Positions 42,153 to 51,990 of a stretch of 64,000 nucleotides of DNA are shown here, one piece after another. The notes below the pieces were generated by a model. That model did no database searches, had not been told where the DNA came from, and saw only the letters and a list, made by a program, of their open reading frames with translations. Every line of letters starts with the position of its first letter. Positions within the stretch are counted from its first letter, which is position 1. Source of the stretch: Flavipsychrobacter sp. (lineage in GTDB: Bacteria; Bacteroidota; Bacteroidia; Chitinophagales; Chitinophagaceae); contig JAJNBJ010000011.1 of assembly GCA_021155965.1 (NCBI GenBank), forward strand, positions 1 to 64,000, written 5' to 3'. The translations under genes were made by a program, and so were the position numbers.

Positions 42153-44975
42153 TTATTTGATGATGATCATGTTACTATTCGTTTGTGGCGCCCCTGCCGG
42201 CGTATGCGTAAAATTCCAGATGAGGTTCAGCATACCATAACGGCGGATGGTGTTGTAACTATCCTGTGTAATGGTATTGGCCTGGGCTATCCTGCTGAAG
42301 CCAAGATTTTGATTAAGTATATCAAATACCGACAACCTCACCTCCAGCTGGCTTTTCTTCAAAAACTTCTTGCTCACCCAGGCGTTCCATTTCACCACGT
42401 TGTTGTTGGTTGTAAATATGGATGTCTTTTCGCGTATCATCACATCAACCGAAGTGTTTATTTCAAACTTCAGTGGCAACTGAACATTGCCGCTGAATTC
42501 GCATTCATATATACTATATGAAGTGGGGTTTAAACCGATGGACGAAGTATTGCTATGGTATGTGTACCGGGGCTCAAGCCTGAATTCATATTTATCAGCC
42601 TTACTGTAGCTAAAATAGGGTGCAAAGCTTATCCTGTTGTTATCGGTGCTGTTGCGGCGGTAAGTGACCTTACCTGATGCATCCTGCGCGCCGATGCTGT
42701 CATTAGCTCGGTATATGGTCGGGTTTAGTTGCAGGCCGATATCAAGGTTTAGTTTTTTTATCTTAAACCCATAGCCTATAAATGCCCAGCCCATGTAATT
42801 TCCCTGCACATTTATATACTGGGTTGTATTTACCCCATTGATAAATGCCTGTTTGGCGCCGATCTCATTGTCCTTATAAGTAAAAGAAACATTTCCCCAC
42901 AAGTACCGGCTGCTCAGAACTTTGTAGTCATTAAAGCGTATATCTATTTTATGGCTGAACCCCTGCACCAGGTTTGGGTTACCTATTGTAATATTCAACG
43001 GGTCGGTATTCTGACGTAAGGGCTGTGTCTGTGCAAAAGTGGGTTGTATTGTTCTCCCCGAATATCTTATTTTGACACTTGTCTGCTTGCTCAGGTTGTA
43101 GGCAAAATTAATATTGGGCATCAGGTTGAGGTAGGTGAATGTATGAGTGGTATCATGATACATTTTGTTTGTTTGCCGGTAATCAGTATTAGACACATCA
43201 CCGCCTATTGAAACATTGAACTTGTCTGAGACATACTTGAAATTGAGCCCACCTGTGTTGGAAAGTATATTGTACACAAAATGGCTGCTGAAATTAGAAT
43301 CCAGCCTATCCCCCTGATCAATGTTGTATGATTTGCTATAACCTTCATTATTGTTTACATTAATTCCATAATTCACTTCTCCGAATATCTTTTTAGAGAT
43401 CGGCTCTGTATATGTGGCCCTGGCAGAAAAGCCCAGCGTATTGGAGCTGATCTCCTTCCGCTGGTTAAAAATTGAATCCCGCATACCGGGGGCGTCGAAT
43501 GAAACATTCGATCTCAGTGTGCCTGTGTCTTTTGAACTCCTGTAATTTTCCCGTACATCAAGCGATATTGAACGGCCCTTTTTTGCAAATTTCGTTCTCA
43601 ACAGCACTCCCGCATTCACATATTCAGCAGTTCCCTTACTTAAAATGCTCCTTGTATTGATATTTAAAGGTGTTCGCACGTCGCTGGTGTCCAGTGTATA
43701 GCTTTGAGTAGTGTCTACAGATCTTGTCTCCGTACTCTTCCTGCCTGCATCTGCATTGATCTTTATTGACGTATTCGTATCGACCTTTATTTCGTACATA
43801 GCATCTATGCTATGCCTGTCCGCTTTTTTCGCCTGTGTTTTTTGCTGATCATAGACGATCCGGGAAGTATCTGACACTGTATTCTGCACGGTGGTATTTC
43901 CTTTTATGTCCACATACTGCAATCCGTAACGATAATTTTCGGTAGTATGATTTTTGCCCCATTTATCAGCAAAATGAGCGCCACCCGTTACTGTTCTTGG
44001 CAGGCCCTGGCCGTTATACTTGCCATCCCATCCACTGAAATCGTTATTATCGGGAGCACCGGAAGTGAACATCACCCCATCCACAAACTCTGTGCTGCCG
44101 CCGCTACCTGCAAATTTATCGTTATCCTGCCAGCCAAGGCCTGTTTTGTCCGTATTTGATGCAATTGCAAACGCAGATGCCTGTCTTTTGGCTTTAAATG
44201 CATTGATCATTCCCTGCCCCTGGTAATAATTGTCTGTGCCGCCACCTGCATCCAGCTTCCCGAAGTAACCTTTCTTCTTTTCTTCTTTCAGCTCCAGGTT
44301 AATGGTCTTTGTTTTCTGGCCATCGTCAATGCCGGTAAATTCAGACTGGTCGCTTTTCTTGTCATATACCTGTACTTTCTTTACAGCATCTGCCTGCAGG
44401 TTTTGCGTAACCACCTTAGGGTCATCGGAAAAGAACTCTTCTCCGTCCACCAATATCTTCTGAACCGTTTCGCCTTGTGCGGTGATGTTGCCATTCTTGT
44501 CCACCTGTATGCCGGGTAATCTTTTCAGCAAGTCCTCAACCGTTGCATTTTCTTTTACCTTGAAGCTATCGGCCATATACTCGGTAGTATCGCCTTTGAT
44601 CTTTATGGCTGATACTTGCTGGGTGAGCACAAATTCTTTCAGCAGGTGTGCTTTAGAAATAAGCGGTTTTTCGCCAACATCGGTTGTGGTCTTTTTTACG
44701 TCCAGCACTTCGAGGTAATCAACAAAACCAGGGAAAGATATACGCAACATGTACTTCCCCTTATTGGCTACATGCATTTCAAATGTGCCATTGGCTGCTG
44801 TGCGTGTATGCGTTTCGATAACAGAATCTTTGTTACGGATGAGCACTATGGATGCACGGTGCAGCGGCACGTTGTTCATGGTATCCTTTACCGAACCTTT
44901 TATGGTATAGCTCTGCGCGAGACCGGGCAGAAATGAGCAAAAGAGTATAATTATTATGAAGGAGAGTTGCTTCAT
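42153..44975 (-). CDS. TonB-receptor-like outer-membrane protein with carboxypeptidase-regulatory domain
   Basis: A 940-residue outer-membrane protein. Signal peptide of about 20 residues (MKQLSFIIIILFCSFLPGLA), then a CarboxypepD-regulatory-like beta domain at about 23-115 (GSVKDTMNNVPLHRASIVLI and DTNGTFEMHVA-like sequence), a plug-like region (VKENATVEDLLKRLPGIQVDKNG), then a long barrel of alternating strands with aromatic girdles. The VEDLLKRLPG motif is typical of Bacteroidota OMP_b-brl_3 transporters. It probably takes up or exports a substrate together with the GLPGLI protein; TonB box not certain. Operon: this gene first, GLPGLI protein second. Confidence 0.88.
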   Translation of the reverse strand: MKQLSFIIIILFCSFLPGLAQSYTIKGSVKDTMNNVPLHRASIVLIRNKDSVIETHTRTAANGTFEMHVANKGKYMLRISFPGFVDYLEVLDVKKTTTDVGEKPLISKAHLLKEFVLTQQVSAIKIKGDTTEYMADSFKVKENATVEDLLKRLPGIQVDKNGNITAQGETVQKILVDGEEFFSDDPKVVTQNLQADAVKKVQVYDKKSDQSEFTGIDDGQKTKTINLELKEEKKKGYFGKLDAGGGTDNYYQGQGMINAFKAKRQASAFAIASNTDKTGLGWQDNDKFAGSGGSTEFVDGVMFTSGAPDNNDFSGWDGKYNGQGLPRTVTGGAHFADKWGKNHTTENYRYGLQYVDIKGNTTVQNTVSDTSRIVYDQQKTQAKKADRHSIDAMYEIKVDTNTSIKINADAGRKSTETRSVDTTQSYTLDTSDVRTPLNINTRSILSKGTAEYVNAGVLLRTKFAKKGRSISLDVRENYRSSKDTGTLRSNVSFDAPGMRDSIFNQRKEISSNTLGFSARATYTEPISKKIFGEVNYGINVNNNEGYSKSYNIDQGDRLDSNFSSHFVYNILSNTGGLNFKYVSDKFNVSIGGDVSNTDYRQTNKMYHDTTHTFTYLNLMPNINFAYNLSKQTSVKIRYSGRTIQPTFAQTQPLRQNTDPLNITIGNPNLVQGFSHKIDIRFNDYKVLSSRYLWGNVSFTYKDNEIGAKQAFINGVNTTQYINVQGNYMGWAFIGYGFKIKKLNLDIGLQLNPTIYRANDSIGAQDASGKVTYRRNSTDNNRISFAPYFSYSKADKYEFRLEPRYTYHSNTSSIGLNPTSYSIYECEFSGNVQLPLKFEINTSVDVMIREKTSIFTTNNNVVKWNAWVSKKFLKKSQLEVRLSVFDILNQNLGFSRIAQANTITQDSYNTIRRYGMLNLIWNFTHTPAGAPQTNSNMIIIK

Positions 44976-45099
44976 AGATCTGGTGGTTCGTTTTTATATG
45001 CTGAAACAGAATATAAAACAACGAAATAATTCAGTGGCGGTGCTACCACTAAAGGGGTAGTTAAGGATAATTAACTTTTTATTAGATGTTTTATCCTGC

Positions 45100-48000
45100 C
45101 TATCTTCCGTTTCCTACCTGGGCCCTGTATCCCTGTGGCCTTTCGTGGTTTACAGGGTAGCCAAGTGCTTCATAAATATAATCCTGCGCAGTGGTGCGCA
45201 CACTCAGCTTATTGATCTTAGTATTTGAACCTGAAGGATAAACACGGTTGGAGAGGAATACAAAGACTATTCCTGTACCCGGGTCTGCCCATACACAAGT
45301 ACCCGTAAAACCCTGGTGGCCAAATGCCGATGCAGTTACCCTGTCGCCAGCCGGACCGCCATTATCTTCTTCAGGCAACGGTTTATCAAAACCAAGGGCA
45401 CGGTGGCTGATGCGGCTGCCATATGCTGTGAACAGGTTAACCGTAGCAGCCTTAAAATAGCGTTTACCATTAAATGACCCTTTATTCAGCAACATCTGGA
45501 AAATAGCTGCTACATCCTGTGCAGTTGCAAACAGTCCGGCATGTCCACCTACACCACCCAGCATGGCAGCACCGGGATCATGCACATAACCGCAAAGTGT
45601 CTGGTTCCTGAAGCCCTGATCTATTTCAGTAGGTGCTATCTGCGATTCGCTGAATTTCCTGAGCGGCATGTAGGTAATACGTTTCAGACCCATAGGTTTG
45701 TAAAATTCGTCTTCTGCGTATTTATCTATAGGCTTGCCCGTTATTTGCTTTACTACTGCGGCAAGGAAATAGAAGTCGAGATCGCTGTAGGTCATCTTGC
45801 CGGAATTATCCAGCTTGCTAGCATATATTTTCTCCCACATGGTATCGAGGTAATCGCTACGCATCCACAGGTCTTTTGCAACTTCTATGTTATAACCTTC
45901 TGTTTGTTTAAATTTAAACAGGTCTGCCCGTGGATCACCATTATCTTCCGATACATCTTTATAAAAAGGTATCCAGCCCTTAAGGCCTGCCTGGTGCAGC
46001 AGTATGTCTTTTATTTTCAGGTTTTCTTTGTTCGTTCCTTTTGCCTGTGGCAGGTAGTCGCCGAGTGTTTTATCAAGACCGAGCTTACCTTGTTCATACA
46101 AGCGCATTACTGCCAGTGTGGTTGATAACACTTTGGTACAAGAAGCAACATCGTAAAGCGTATTGGTATCTACTTTCTTGTTCTTGTCGTACTTCATGTG
46201 ACCGAATGCCTTATCATAAAATATTTTGCCGTCTTTAGCTGCCAATACCCTGCAACCGGGGAATACACCGTTCGCAATATTGCGTGCCATGAACATATCG
46301 ATCCTGTCCAGGGATTTCTGGTCCACCACTCCTGCATCCGCAGGGTAAAGAACTTTTCTCAGCCTATAAGCAGGCTCGTTTGCAAGCTCAGGTATTTTTG
46401 TTGCAACCGGGCAAACACTCTTTCCCGCTATACAAGCTGTGACCGGTAGTTTGCCTTTGGGTTTTATTTTTTTGAACAATACATCAGCTACTGTGTATTC
46501 TGCAATAGTATCATCCTCATACCCCACCATCACGGAGCCTGCCCCGCAGAAGTACTGCATGGCATAAGCATTGCCCAAAAGCACCACCATAGTGTTGTTG
46601 CGACAACCAGCATATTGCAGGAAGGCTATTGCCTCGCTGCTTAATCCATAATTGCCGCCGGGAGTATAGTTAAGGTTGTGAACAGCAATAATTGTAGCGT
46701 CATAGTTTGCAACATGGTCCAAAACTTTTTGTGTGCTATCCAATGAAGTACCTTTGGGTAACCAATGTGCTTTTACATTGTTGAACTTATCGTTCAGTTC
46801 CTCATATAACGGTGTTGAGCCATTAGCGTTAATGCCCACATAGCCTATACGCATAGTATAGTTTATCTTGTTCATGATCTGGTTATCATCACGGACCAAT
46901 GTAATAGCTCCTTTGGTAACCGTCTGGCGCATAGGATCAACGTACTGGTTCAGGTCCTCCCACAGACCCCGGGTGCTTATATCTCTCCATTTCGACAGCC
47001 CTATATCATATTTTGCTGCAAGTATCTTTCTTACACTGGTTTCAAGCGCCTCCTGCGAAACAGTACCTTCTGCCAATGCGGTCTTTATTCTTGCTATAGC
47101 TGTGGGGATATCCGGAGACATTAATATAAGGTCATTGCCTGCCTTGAATGCCATCAGCTCTGCATCACCATCTTTAAAATACTTGGTAATGCCCTGCATA
47201 TTCATAGCATCGGTAACAACCAGCCCTTCAAAACCTAATTTATTTTTCAGCAGGTTCGTAATTGTATTCTTTGATAATGTTGTTGGCACATGGGGCTGTT
47301 TTTCCAAGGATGGCACCTCGAGGTGTGCTATCATAATGCTTTTTATTCCGGCATTGATCGCTTGTTTGAACGGCACCAGCTCCAATGTATCCAATTGCGC
47401 TGTGGTTTTGGGTATCAATGGAAGATCATTATGCGAGTCCACATGGGTATCACCATGGCCAGGAAAATGTTTAGCACAGGCTATTACCCCGTTTGATTGC
47501 AGGCCGCGCATATAGGCTACGCCCATTTTAGCCACCCATGTTTTGTCCTCACCGAATGATCGGGTATTGATAACCGGGTTCATTACATTATTGTTCACAT
47601 CCACATCAGGTGCAAAGTTGATATGCACACCGAGCCGTGTTAACTGGCGCGCTATTACCCCGCCTACACGAAATGCTGTCATAGTATCGCGTGTAGCGCC
47701 TATCATCATCTGGCGGGGGAGTTTTTTTACGCTATCAAGGCGCATACCCAATCCCCACTCGGCATCCATGGCAATAAGCAATGGCACCTGTGCTATGCGC
47801 TGGTAATAGTTGGTAAGATTTGCCTGCCTTACCGGGCCGCCTTGCATAAAGATAAGCCCGCCTACCTGGTGATTAGTGATCAGTTTGGTAATAAACTCTT
47901 CATTATATTCTTTAGTGCCGGAGTATGCTGGTACCATGAACAGCTGCCCGATGCGTTCATCTTCTGTAAGCATATTATAGACACTGTCCACCCACTGCTT

Positions 48001-48111
48001 TTTCAGTGCGGCAATATCCGGTTGCTTTTGTTTGCTTCTTCTTTGTCCAAAAGCATTAAAACACAACAATAAAGTAAGGGTAGTTAATAAGACACTACGG
48101 ATAACACTCAT
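45100..48111 (-). CDS. Glycoside hydrolase family 3 / serine beta-lactamase fusion
   Basis: A 1003-residue exported protein (signal peptide ending near residue 23). Residues about 35-400 form a GH3 beta-N-acetylglucosaminidase-type barrel: LLIAMDAEWGLGMR, then ACAKHFPGHGDTHVDSHNDLP (the NagZ-type His-containing loop), and GLVVTDAMNMQGITKYF with the nucleophilic aspartate. A second GH3-associated domain follows. The C-terminal half, from about 600, is a class C/PBP-like serine hydrolase with SCTK near 653 and YSDLD as the second motif. This fusion is known from Bacteroidota and is thought to act on peptidoglycan fragments. It stands alone and is divergent from the toxin-antitoxin operon. Confidence 0.92.
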   Translation of the reverse strand: MSVIRSVLLTTLTLLLCFNAFGQRRSKQKQPDIAALKKQWVDSVYNMLTEDERIGQLFMVPAYSGTKEYNEEFITKLITNHQVGGLIFMQGGPVRQANLTNYYQRIAQVPLLIAMDAEWGLGMRLDSVKKLPRQMMIGATRDTMTAFRVGGVIARQLTRLGVHINFAPDVDVNNNVMNPVINTRSFGEDKTWVAKMGVAYMRGLQSNGVIACAKHFPGHGDTHVDSHNDLPLIPKTTAQLDTLELVPFKQAINAGIKSIMIAHLEVPSLEKQPHVPTTLSKNTITNLLKNKLGFEGLVVTDAMNMQGITKYFKDGDAELMAFKAGNDLILMSPDIPTAIARIKTALAEGTVSQEALETSVRKILAAKYDIGLSKWRDISTRGLWEDLNQYVDPMRQTVTKGAITLVRDDNQIMNKINYTMRIGYVGINANGSTPLYEELNDKFNNVKAHWLPKGTSLDSTQKVLDHVANYDATIIAVHNLNYTPGGNYGLSSEAIAFLQYAGCRNNTMVVLLGNAYAMQYFCGAGSVMVGYEDDTIAEYTVADVLFKKIKPKGKLPVTACIAGKSVCPVATKIPELANEPAYRLRKVLYPADAGVVDQKSLDRIDMFMARNIANGVFPGCRVLAAKDGKIFYDKAFGHMKYDKNKKVDTNTLYDVASCTKVLSTTLAVMRLYEQGKLGLDKTLGDYLPQAKGTNKENLKIKDILLHQAGLKGWIPFYKDVSEDNGDPRADLFKFKQTEGYNIEVAKDLWMRSDYLDTMWEKIYASKLDNSGKMTYSDLDFYFLAAVVKQITGKPIDKYAEDEFYKPMGLKRITYMPLRKFSESQIAPTEIDQGFRNQTLCGYVHDPGAAMLGGVGGHAGLFATAQDVAAIFQMLLNKGSFNGKRYFKAATVNLFTAYGSRISHRALGFDKPLPEEDNGGPAGDRVTASAFGHQGFTGTCVWADPGTGIVFVFLSNRVYPSGSNTKINKLSVRTTAQDYIYEALGYPVNHERPQGYRAQVGNGR

Positions 48112-48230
48112 AAAACAAATATAATCTTTTCCCGAAAGGAGGTATTCAAAAGTTTTGTGAAGGTTGGGTTTGTTGTGGAGAATGGAATGCTGTATTTTTT
48201 GTAACTTTACTTACATATAAAACGAACGTT

Positions 48231-48461
48231 ATGTCGGTCAATTATCTTTCGGACAACAGAGGTGAAACTATCGCGGTACAGATACCAATTGAAGATTGGA
48301 AAAAGATAAAAAACAAATACCCCGATGTTGATGATATTGATGGCGAATTACCCCAGTGGCAAAAGGATCTGATTGATAAAAGGCTAAATGCTATATCCCA
48401 AGACCCTAATTCTATACAGGATATTCAGGGCTTGTTTGATGAATTAGACAAAGAAGTTTAA
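48231..48461 (+). CDS. Antitoxin of RelE/ParE-type toxin-antitoxin pair
   Basis: A 76-residue acidic protein encoded three bases upstream of a ParE-like toxin. The N-terminal strand/helix (YLSDNRGETIAVQIPIEDWKKIK) resembles antitoxin N-termini that bind DNA as dimers, and the C-terminal acidic helix (LFDELDKEV) is the kind of flexible segment that covers the toxin. No RHH or HTH motif is certain. The pair is AT-rich and may be mobile. Confidence 0.75.
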   Translation: MSVNYLSDNRGETIAVQIPIEDWKKIKNKYPDVDDIDGELPQWQKDLIDKRLNAISQDPNSIQDIQGLFDELDKEV

Positions 48462-48464
48462 CGG

Positions 48465-48767
48465 ATGCCTTACAAATTAGCATACTTTAAAGAAGCAAGG
48501 CAAGATATCAGGGATGCGAAAGAATGGTATTACGACCAGTTAAAAGGATTAGAAAAACGATTTTCTGATGATGTAAAAATTGCAATTACCCGTCTAAAAA
48601 CAAATCCTTATGCACATGCCGTCCGATATAAAAAAATCCGAATTGCACACCCGGATATATTCCCGTATTCGATCCATTACTACATAGATGAAGAGCTGAC
48701 CCGAATAGTCATTATCGGCATTATACATAACAGCAGAGATTCAGGATTTCTAAACCGGCGTAAATAG
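48465..48767 (+). CDS. RelE/ParE family toxin
   Basis: A 100-residue toxin of the RelE/ParE superfamily. It starts MPYKLAYFKEARQDIRDAKE, a beta strand then two helices (WYYDQLKGLEKRFSDDV), followed by strands YAHAVRYKKIRIAHPDIFPYSI and IVIIGIIHNSRD, the usual RelE-fold order. ParE-like members poison gyrase, RelE-like ones cut mRNA at the ribosome; the residues visible do not decide between them. It ends two bases before the stop of the convergent reductase gene. Confidence 0.85.
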   Translation: MPYKLAYFKEARQDIRDAKEWYYDQLKGLEKRFSDDVKIAITRLKTNPYAHAVRYKKIRIAHPDIFPYSIHYYIDEELTRIVIIGIIHNSRDSGFLNRRK

Positions 48768-48769
48768 AT

Positions 48770-49858
48770 TTATCTCGCATCAAAATCTATCACCACACGC
48801 TCAGTGCGGGGGTGTGATTGGCAGGTGAGCACAAAGCCTTTTTCTATTTCGTCATGCTCTAAGGCGTAGTTAACTTCCATTTCTACTTCGCCTTCTACCA
48901 CTTTGGCACGGCAGGTGCAACATACCCCACCTTTACAGGCATAGGGCAGGTCGGCGCCGTTCTTTAAAGCAGCATCAAGGATACTTTCATCATTAAAGCC
49001 AACTTCCATATTAAAGGTCACCCCATCAAGAGTGATACTTACTTTGCTCTTTGGGCCCTCATCTTTTTTATGGGTGGATGCCCATTTTTCGTGGGAAGCT
49101 TTGGGTTGATCGGGAGAAGTAAATAATTCGATATGCACACTTGCGGATGGCATGCCCAGGTCTATAAGCTTCTGGCGTACAGATAATATCATTTCCTCCG
49201 GCCCGCAAATGAATGCTTCGTCTATGGTGCTTATATCTACGAGGGTTTTGCAGAACTGTTCACATTTTTCAGCATTTATCCTGCCGCTGAACAATGGTAT
49301 CTCCATATATTCACGACTGAGCACATGGAATATGCGCAGGCGTTGCATGTATTTGTTCTTCAACCCCTCAATGGCCTCGCGGAAGATGATGCTGTTCTTG
49401 GAACGATTACCATAAACAAGTGTGAAGCTACTGTTGGGTTCATCCTCCAGCACATGTTTCATAATGCTCATGATAGGTGTGATACCACTACCCGCTGCAA
49501 ATGCCAGGTATTCTTTGTGTTCTGTTTTTGGCTGCTTGATGATAAAATTGCCCAAGGGGGGCATTACATCCAGCACATCACCAGCTTTTAAATCGCCGTG
49601 GGCATAAGTAGAGAACTTACCTTGCTCTACTTTTTTCACGGCTACACGCAGCTCTCCATCTTTAGGGCTGGTGCAGATTGAATAAGACCGGCGAACTTCT
49701 GCATTTTCAAAATGCCTGCGAAAGGTGAGGTACTGCCCCGGTGCAAAACGGAACTGCTCTGCCAGCTCTGCTGGTACCTCCAGCGATACCGACACACAAT
49801 CAGCTGTTTCCAGGCGAACGTCCTTAACCTTTAAGGGATAAAATTTAAGTGCAGACAT
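48770..49858 (-). CDS. PaaE-like oxidoreductase with FAD, NAD(P) and 2Fe-2S domains
   Basis: A 362-residue flavo-iron-sulfur reductase. The N-terminal FAD domain has RRSYSICTSPKDG, the NAD(P) domain has AAGSGITPIMSIMKH and the C-terminal plant-type 2Fe-2S domain has the ligands C308, C313, C316 and C346 (CKGGVCCTC...LTCQ). Such proteins act as reductase for the phenylacetyl-CoA epoxidase or other di-iron oxygenases. No paaABCD genes are in the window, so the partner is elsewhere or different. Separate from mutL by 71 bases on the same strand, with its own -7 box. Confidence 0.87.
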   Translation of the reverse strand: MSALKFYPLKVKDVRLETADCVSVSLEVPAELAEQFRFAPGQYLTFRRHFENAEVRRSYSICTSPKDGELRVAVKKVEQGKFSTYAHGDLKAGDVLDVMPPLGNFIIKQPKTEHKEYLAFAAGSGITPIMSIMKHVLEDEPNSSFTLVYGNRSKNSIIFREAIEGLKNKYMQRLRIFHVLSREYMEIPLFSGRINAEKCEQFCKTLVDISTIDEAFICGPEEMILSVRQKLIDLGMPSASVHIELFTSPDQPKASHEKWASTHKKDEGPKSKVSITLDGVTFNMEVGFNDESILDAALKNGADLPYACKGGVCCTCRAKVVEGEVEMEVNYALEHDEIEKGFVLTCQSHPRTERVVIDFDAR

Positions 49859-49869
49859 AAAAGTGGGGG

Positions 49870-49877
49870 CAAATGTA
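49870..49877 (-). promoter_or_regulatory. Candidate -7 box of PaaE-like gene
   Basis: On the minus strand TACATTTG, an exact TAnnTTTG match, lies 11 bases before the ATG at 49858. No clear -33 TTG at the expected distance. Confidence 0.35.
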
Positions 49878-49929
49878 CTAAAATCTCTCCCTAAATTCCC
49901 TGACCATTATCAGGTAAAGAACCGAGGTT

Positions 49930-51777
49930 TTAACCTAACATCCCTTCCAGCTCTTCCTTTTTCACCATCACAAATACTTTTTTGCCATCAGTTGTGTATT
50001 CCGGCTGGCTGCAGGCGAAGAGTTCATCTATGAGTGCCTGCTGGCCTTCGGGCTGCATAATGGCGTGCTTATTACGGGACAGGCGGCGTGCCATATTAGC
50101 GAGCAGTTGCTCTGTGCGCTTGCCTACGGCATCGGCCGATTCGTGTTTCAGGTGCTCCACTATTTCATCCAGCACATATTTTTCTTCGCCATGGGGCAGG
50201 CCTGCCGGTATTCCTTGTATCACGAAAGTATGTTGGCCAAAGGGAGCAATGTCAAAACCAATACGTGCCATATCCGGCAACACTTCAGTCAGCAATAGTG
50301 CATCCTGTGGGGAAAGCTCGTATGAAGCGGGAAATAATACCTGCTGAGATGGCGCATCCTGGCTGTTCCATTGCTCCAGTAGCCGCTCGAACCAAATGCG
50401 CTCCTGTGCCCGGCGGATGTGGATGAGCATCATTCCCGACTTAACGGTAGTTGCCAATATGCTGCCATGAATGAGCATTATATTATTGGCCCCTTTATCT
50501 GATGTTTCTGCACCGGTTTCAAGTGTTGCCTGAGATGCATTGGTATCTGCAGCAGGAATATTTATCGAAGTCTGTTCTACGACTGTAGATTGCGCTATTT
50601 CATACAGGTCTTTCCAGCGTTTCAGGCTGTCCTTTTTTTCTATAAAGTGTGCCTGTCCTTTCTCTGTGAATGTATTATATAAATATCCTTTTTGAGCTTC
50701 TTCTTTTTTCTTATCAGTAAAGGGAAGGTTAACCGATGACAGTTGCTGTATTTCCGGGTTCAGGGTAAAATCGAGCGATGGGGCAATGTTGTATCGCGCA
50801 AGCGCATGTTTTATAGCAGCATTTAGATATGCATACATCATCCGGTCATCCTCGAATTTTACCTCCTGCTTAGTGGGGTGTACATTCACATCCACCCGTG
50901 ATGGGTCAACCTCTATGAACAATATATAGAATGGGAACGATTCTTTTTCTATCAGCGTATCATATGCCTGCACCACGGCATGATTTAGATAAGCATTGCG
51001 AATGAAGCGGTTATTGATAAAGAAAAACTGCATGCCACGGGTACGGGTAGCCGCTTCCGGCTTACCAATGAAGCCATGAATGTTGAGCAGATCGGTCTTT
51101 TCTTCAACAGGTACTAAATTTTTTGCATATCCATTGCCTAATAGGCCAACAATGCGGGTTTTGAGGTTACCTGCCTCTAAATGAAATTGTTCTGTGCCAT
51201 TATTAAAGAAACGGAAGGCAATACCTGGGTTTGCCAGAGCAACACGTGTAAATTCATCTAATATATGTCGTAATTCAGTAGTTGCACTTTTCAGGAAGTG
51301 GCGACGGGCAGGTACATTATAGAAAAGATTTTTTACAGATATATTGGTGCCCGGATTTATCGCACAAGGTTCCTGCAATTTTACTTCTGTGCCTTCGATC
51401 ACTATCCGGGTACCTGATTCACTGGCAGCCTGGCGTGTTTTTAGTTCTACCTGGGTGACAGCTGCTATCGATGCCAGCGCTTCCCCCCGGAAACCCATGG
51501 TACGTATGGTAAAAAGATCTTCTATACTCTTGATCTTGGAGGTGGCGTGCCGCTCAAAGCTCATGCGGGCATCGGTCGGGCTCATGCCTTTGCCATTGTC
51601 TATTACCTGTATCAGCTCTTTGCCGGCATCTTTTATCACCAGCTGTATCTCCGTTGCGCCAGCATCTACCGCATTTTCCAATAGCTCTTTTACCGCCGAG
51701 GCAGGGCGTTGTATCACCTCACCGGCAGCTATCTGGTTGGCTATGTGGTCTGATAAGAGCTGTATGACGTCGGGCAA
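49930..51777 (-). CDS. mutL: DNA mismatch repair protein MutL, degenerate endonuclease motif
   Basis: A 615-residue MutL. The N-terminal GHKL ATPase shows all four motifs: KELLENAVDAGAT, DNGKGM, TMGFRGEALASI and the RHATSKI region. The C-terminal dimerisation domain is present from about 430. In endonuclease-type MutL the segment DQHAAHER is expected; here residues 453-460 read HIRRAQER, with the metal-binding D, Q and H replaced. The late CPHGRP-type motif reads TTDGKKV. Thus this MutL keeps the ATPase but may lack nicking activity. It starts MPDVIQLLSDHIANQIAAGE, the family N-terminus. Confidence 0.95.
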   Translation of the reverse strand: MPDVIQLLSDHIANQIAAGEVIQRPASAVKELLENAVDAGATEIQLVIKDAGKELIQVIDNGKGMSPTDARMSFERHATSKIKSIEDLFTIRTMGFRGEALASIAAVTQVELKTRQAASESGTRIVIEGTEVKLQEPCAINPGTNISVKNLFYNVPARRHFLKSATTELRHILDEFTRVALANPGIAFRFFNNGTEQFHLEAGNLKTRIVGLLGNGYAKNLVPVEEKTDLLNIHGFIGKPEAATRTRGMQFFFINNRFIRNAYLNHAVVQAYDTLIEKESFPFYILFIEVDPSRVDVNVHPTKQEVKFEDDRMMYAYLNAAIKHALARYNIAPSLDFTLNPEIQQLSSVNLPFTDKKKEEAQKGYLYNTFTEKGQAHFIEKKDSLKRWKDLYEIAQSTVVEQTSINIPAADTNASQATLETGAETSDKGANNIMLIHGSILATTVKSGMMLIHIRRAQERIWFERLLEQWNSQDAPSQQVLFPASYELSPQDALLLTEVLPDMARIGFDIAPFGQHTFVIQGIPAGLPHGEEKYVLDEIVEHLKHESADAVGKRTEQLLANMARRLSRNKHAIMQPEGQQALIDELFACSQPEYTTDGKKVFVMVKKEELEGMLG

Positions 51778-51990
51778 AGTGTACTGATTTTAAGCGTGTA
51801 AAGGTAATAGGTTGTGACCGAATCAACAGGGGCAACGGATACTAAAATATGAGATTTATGGATAGCCTTAACTTTCTGCCCCTCATCCATTTATTTTAGC
51901 CACAACTGTATTGCATATCAGGATATTTATACTTAATATTGTAAGCTTTATTTTAGGGAATATTATAATTTTTAATTAAACTGTTTTCAG

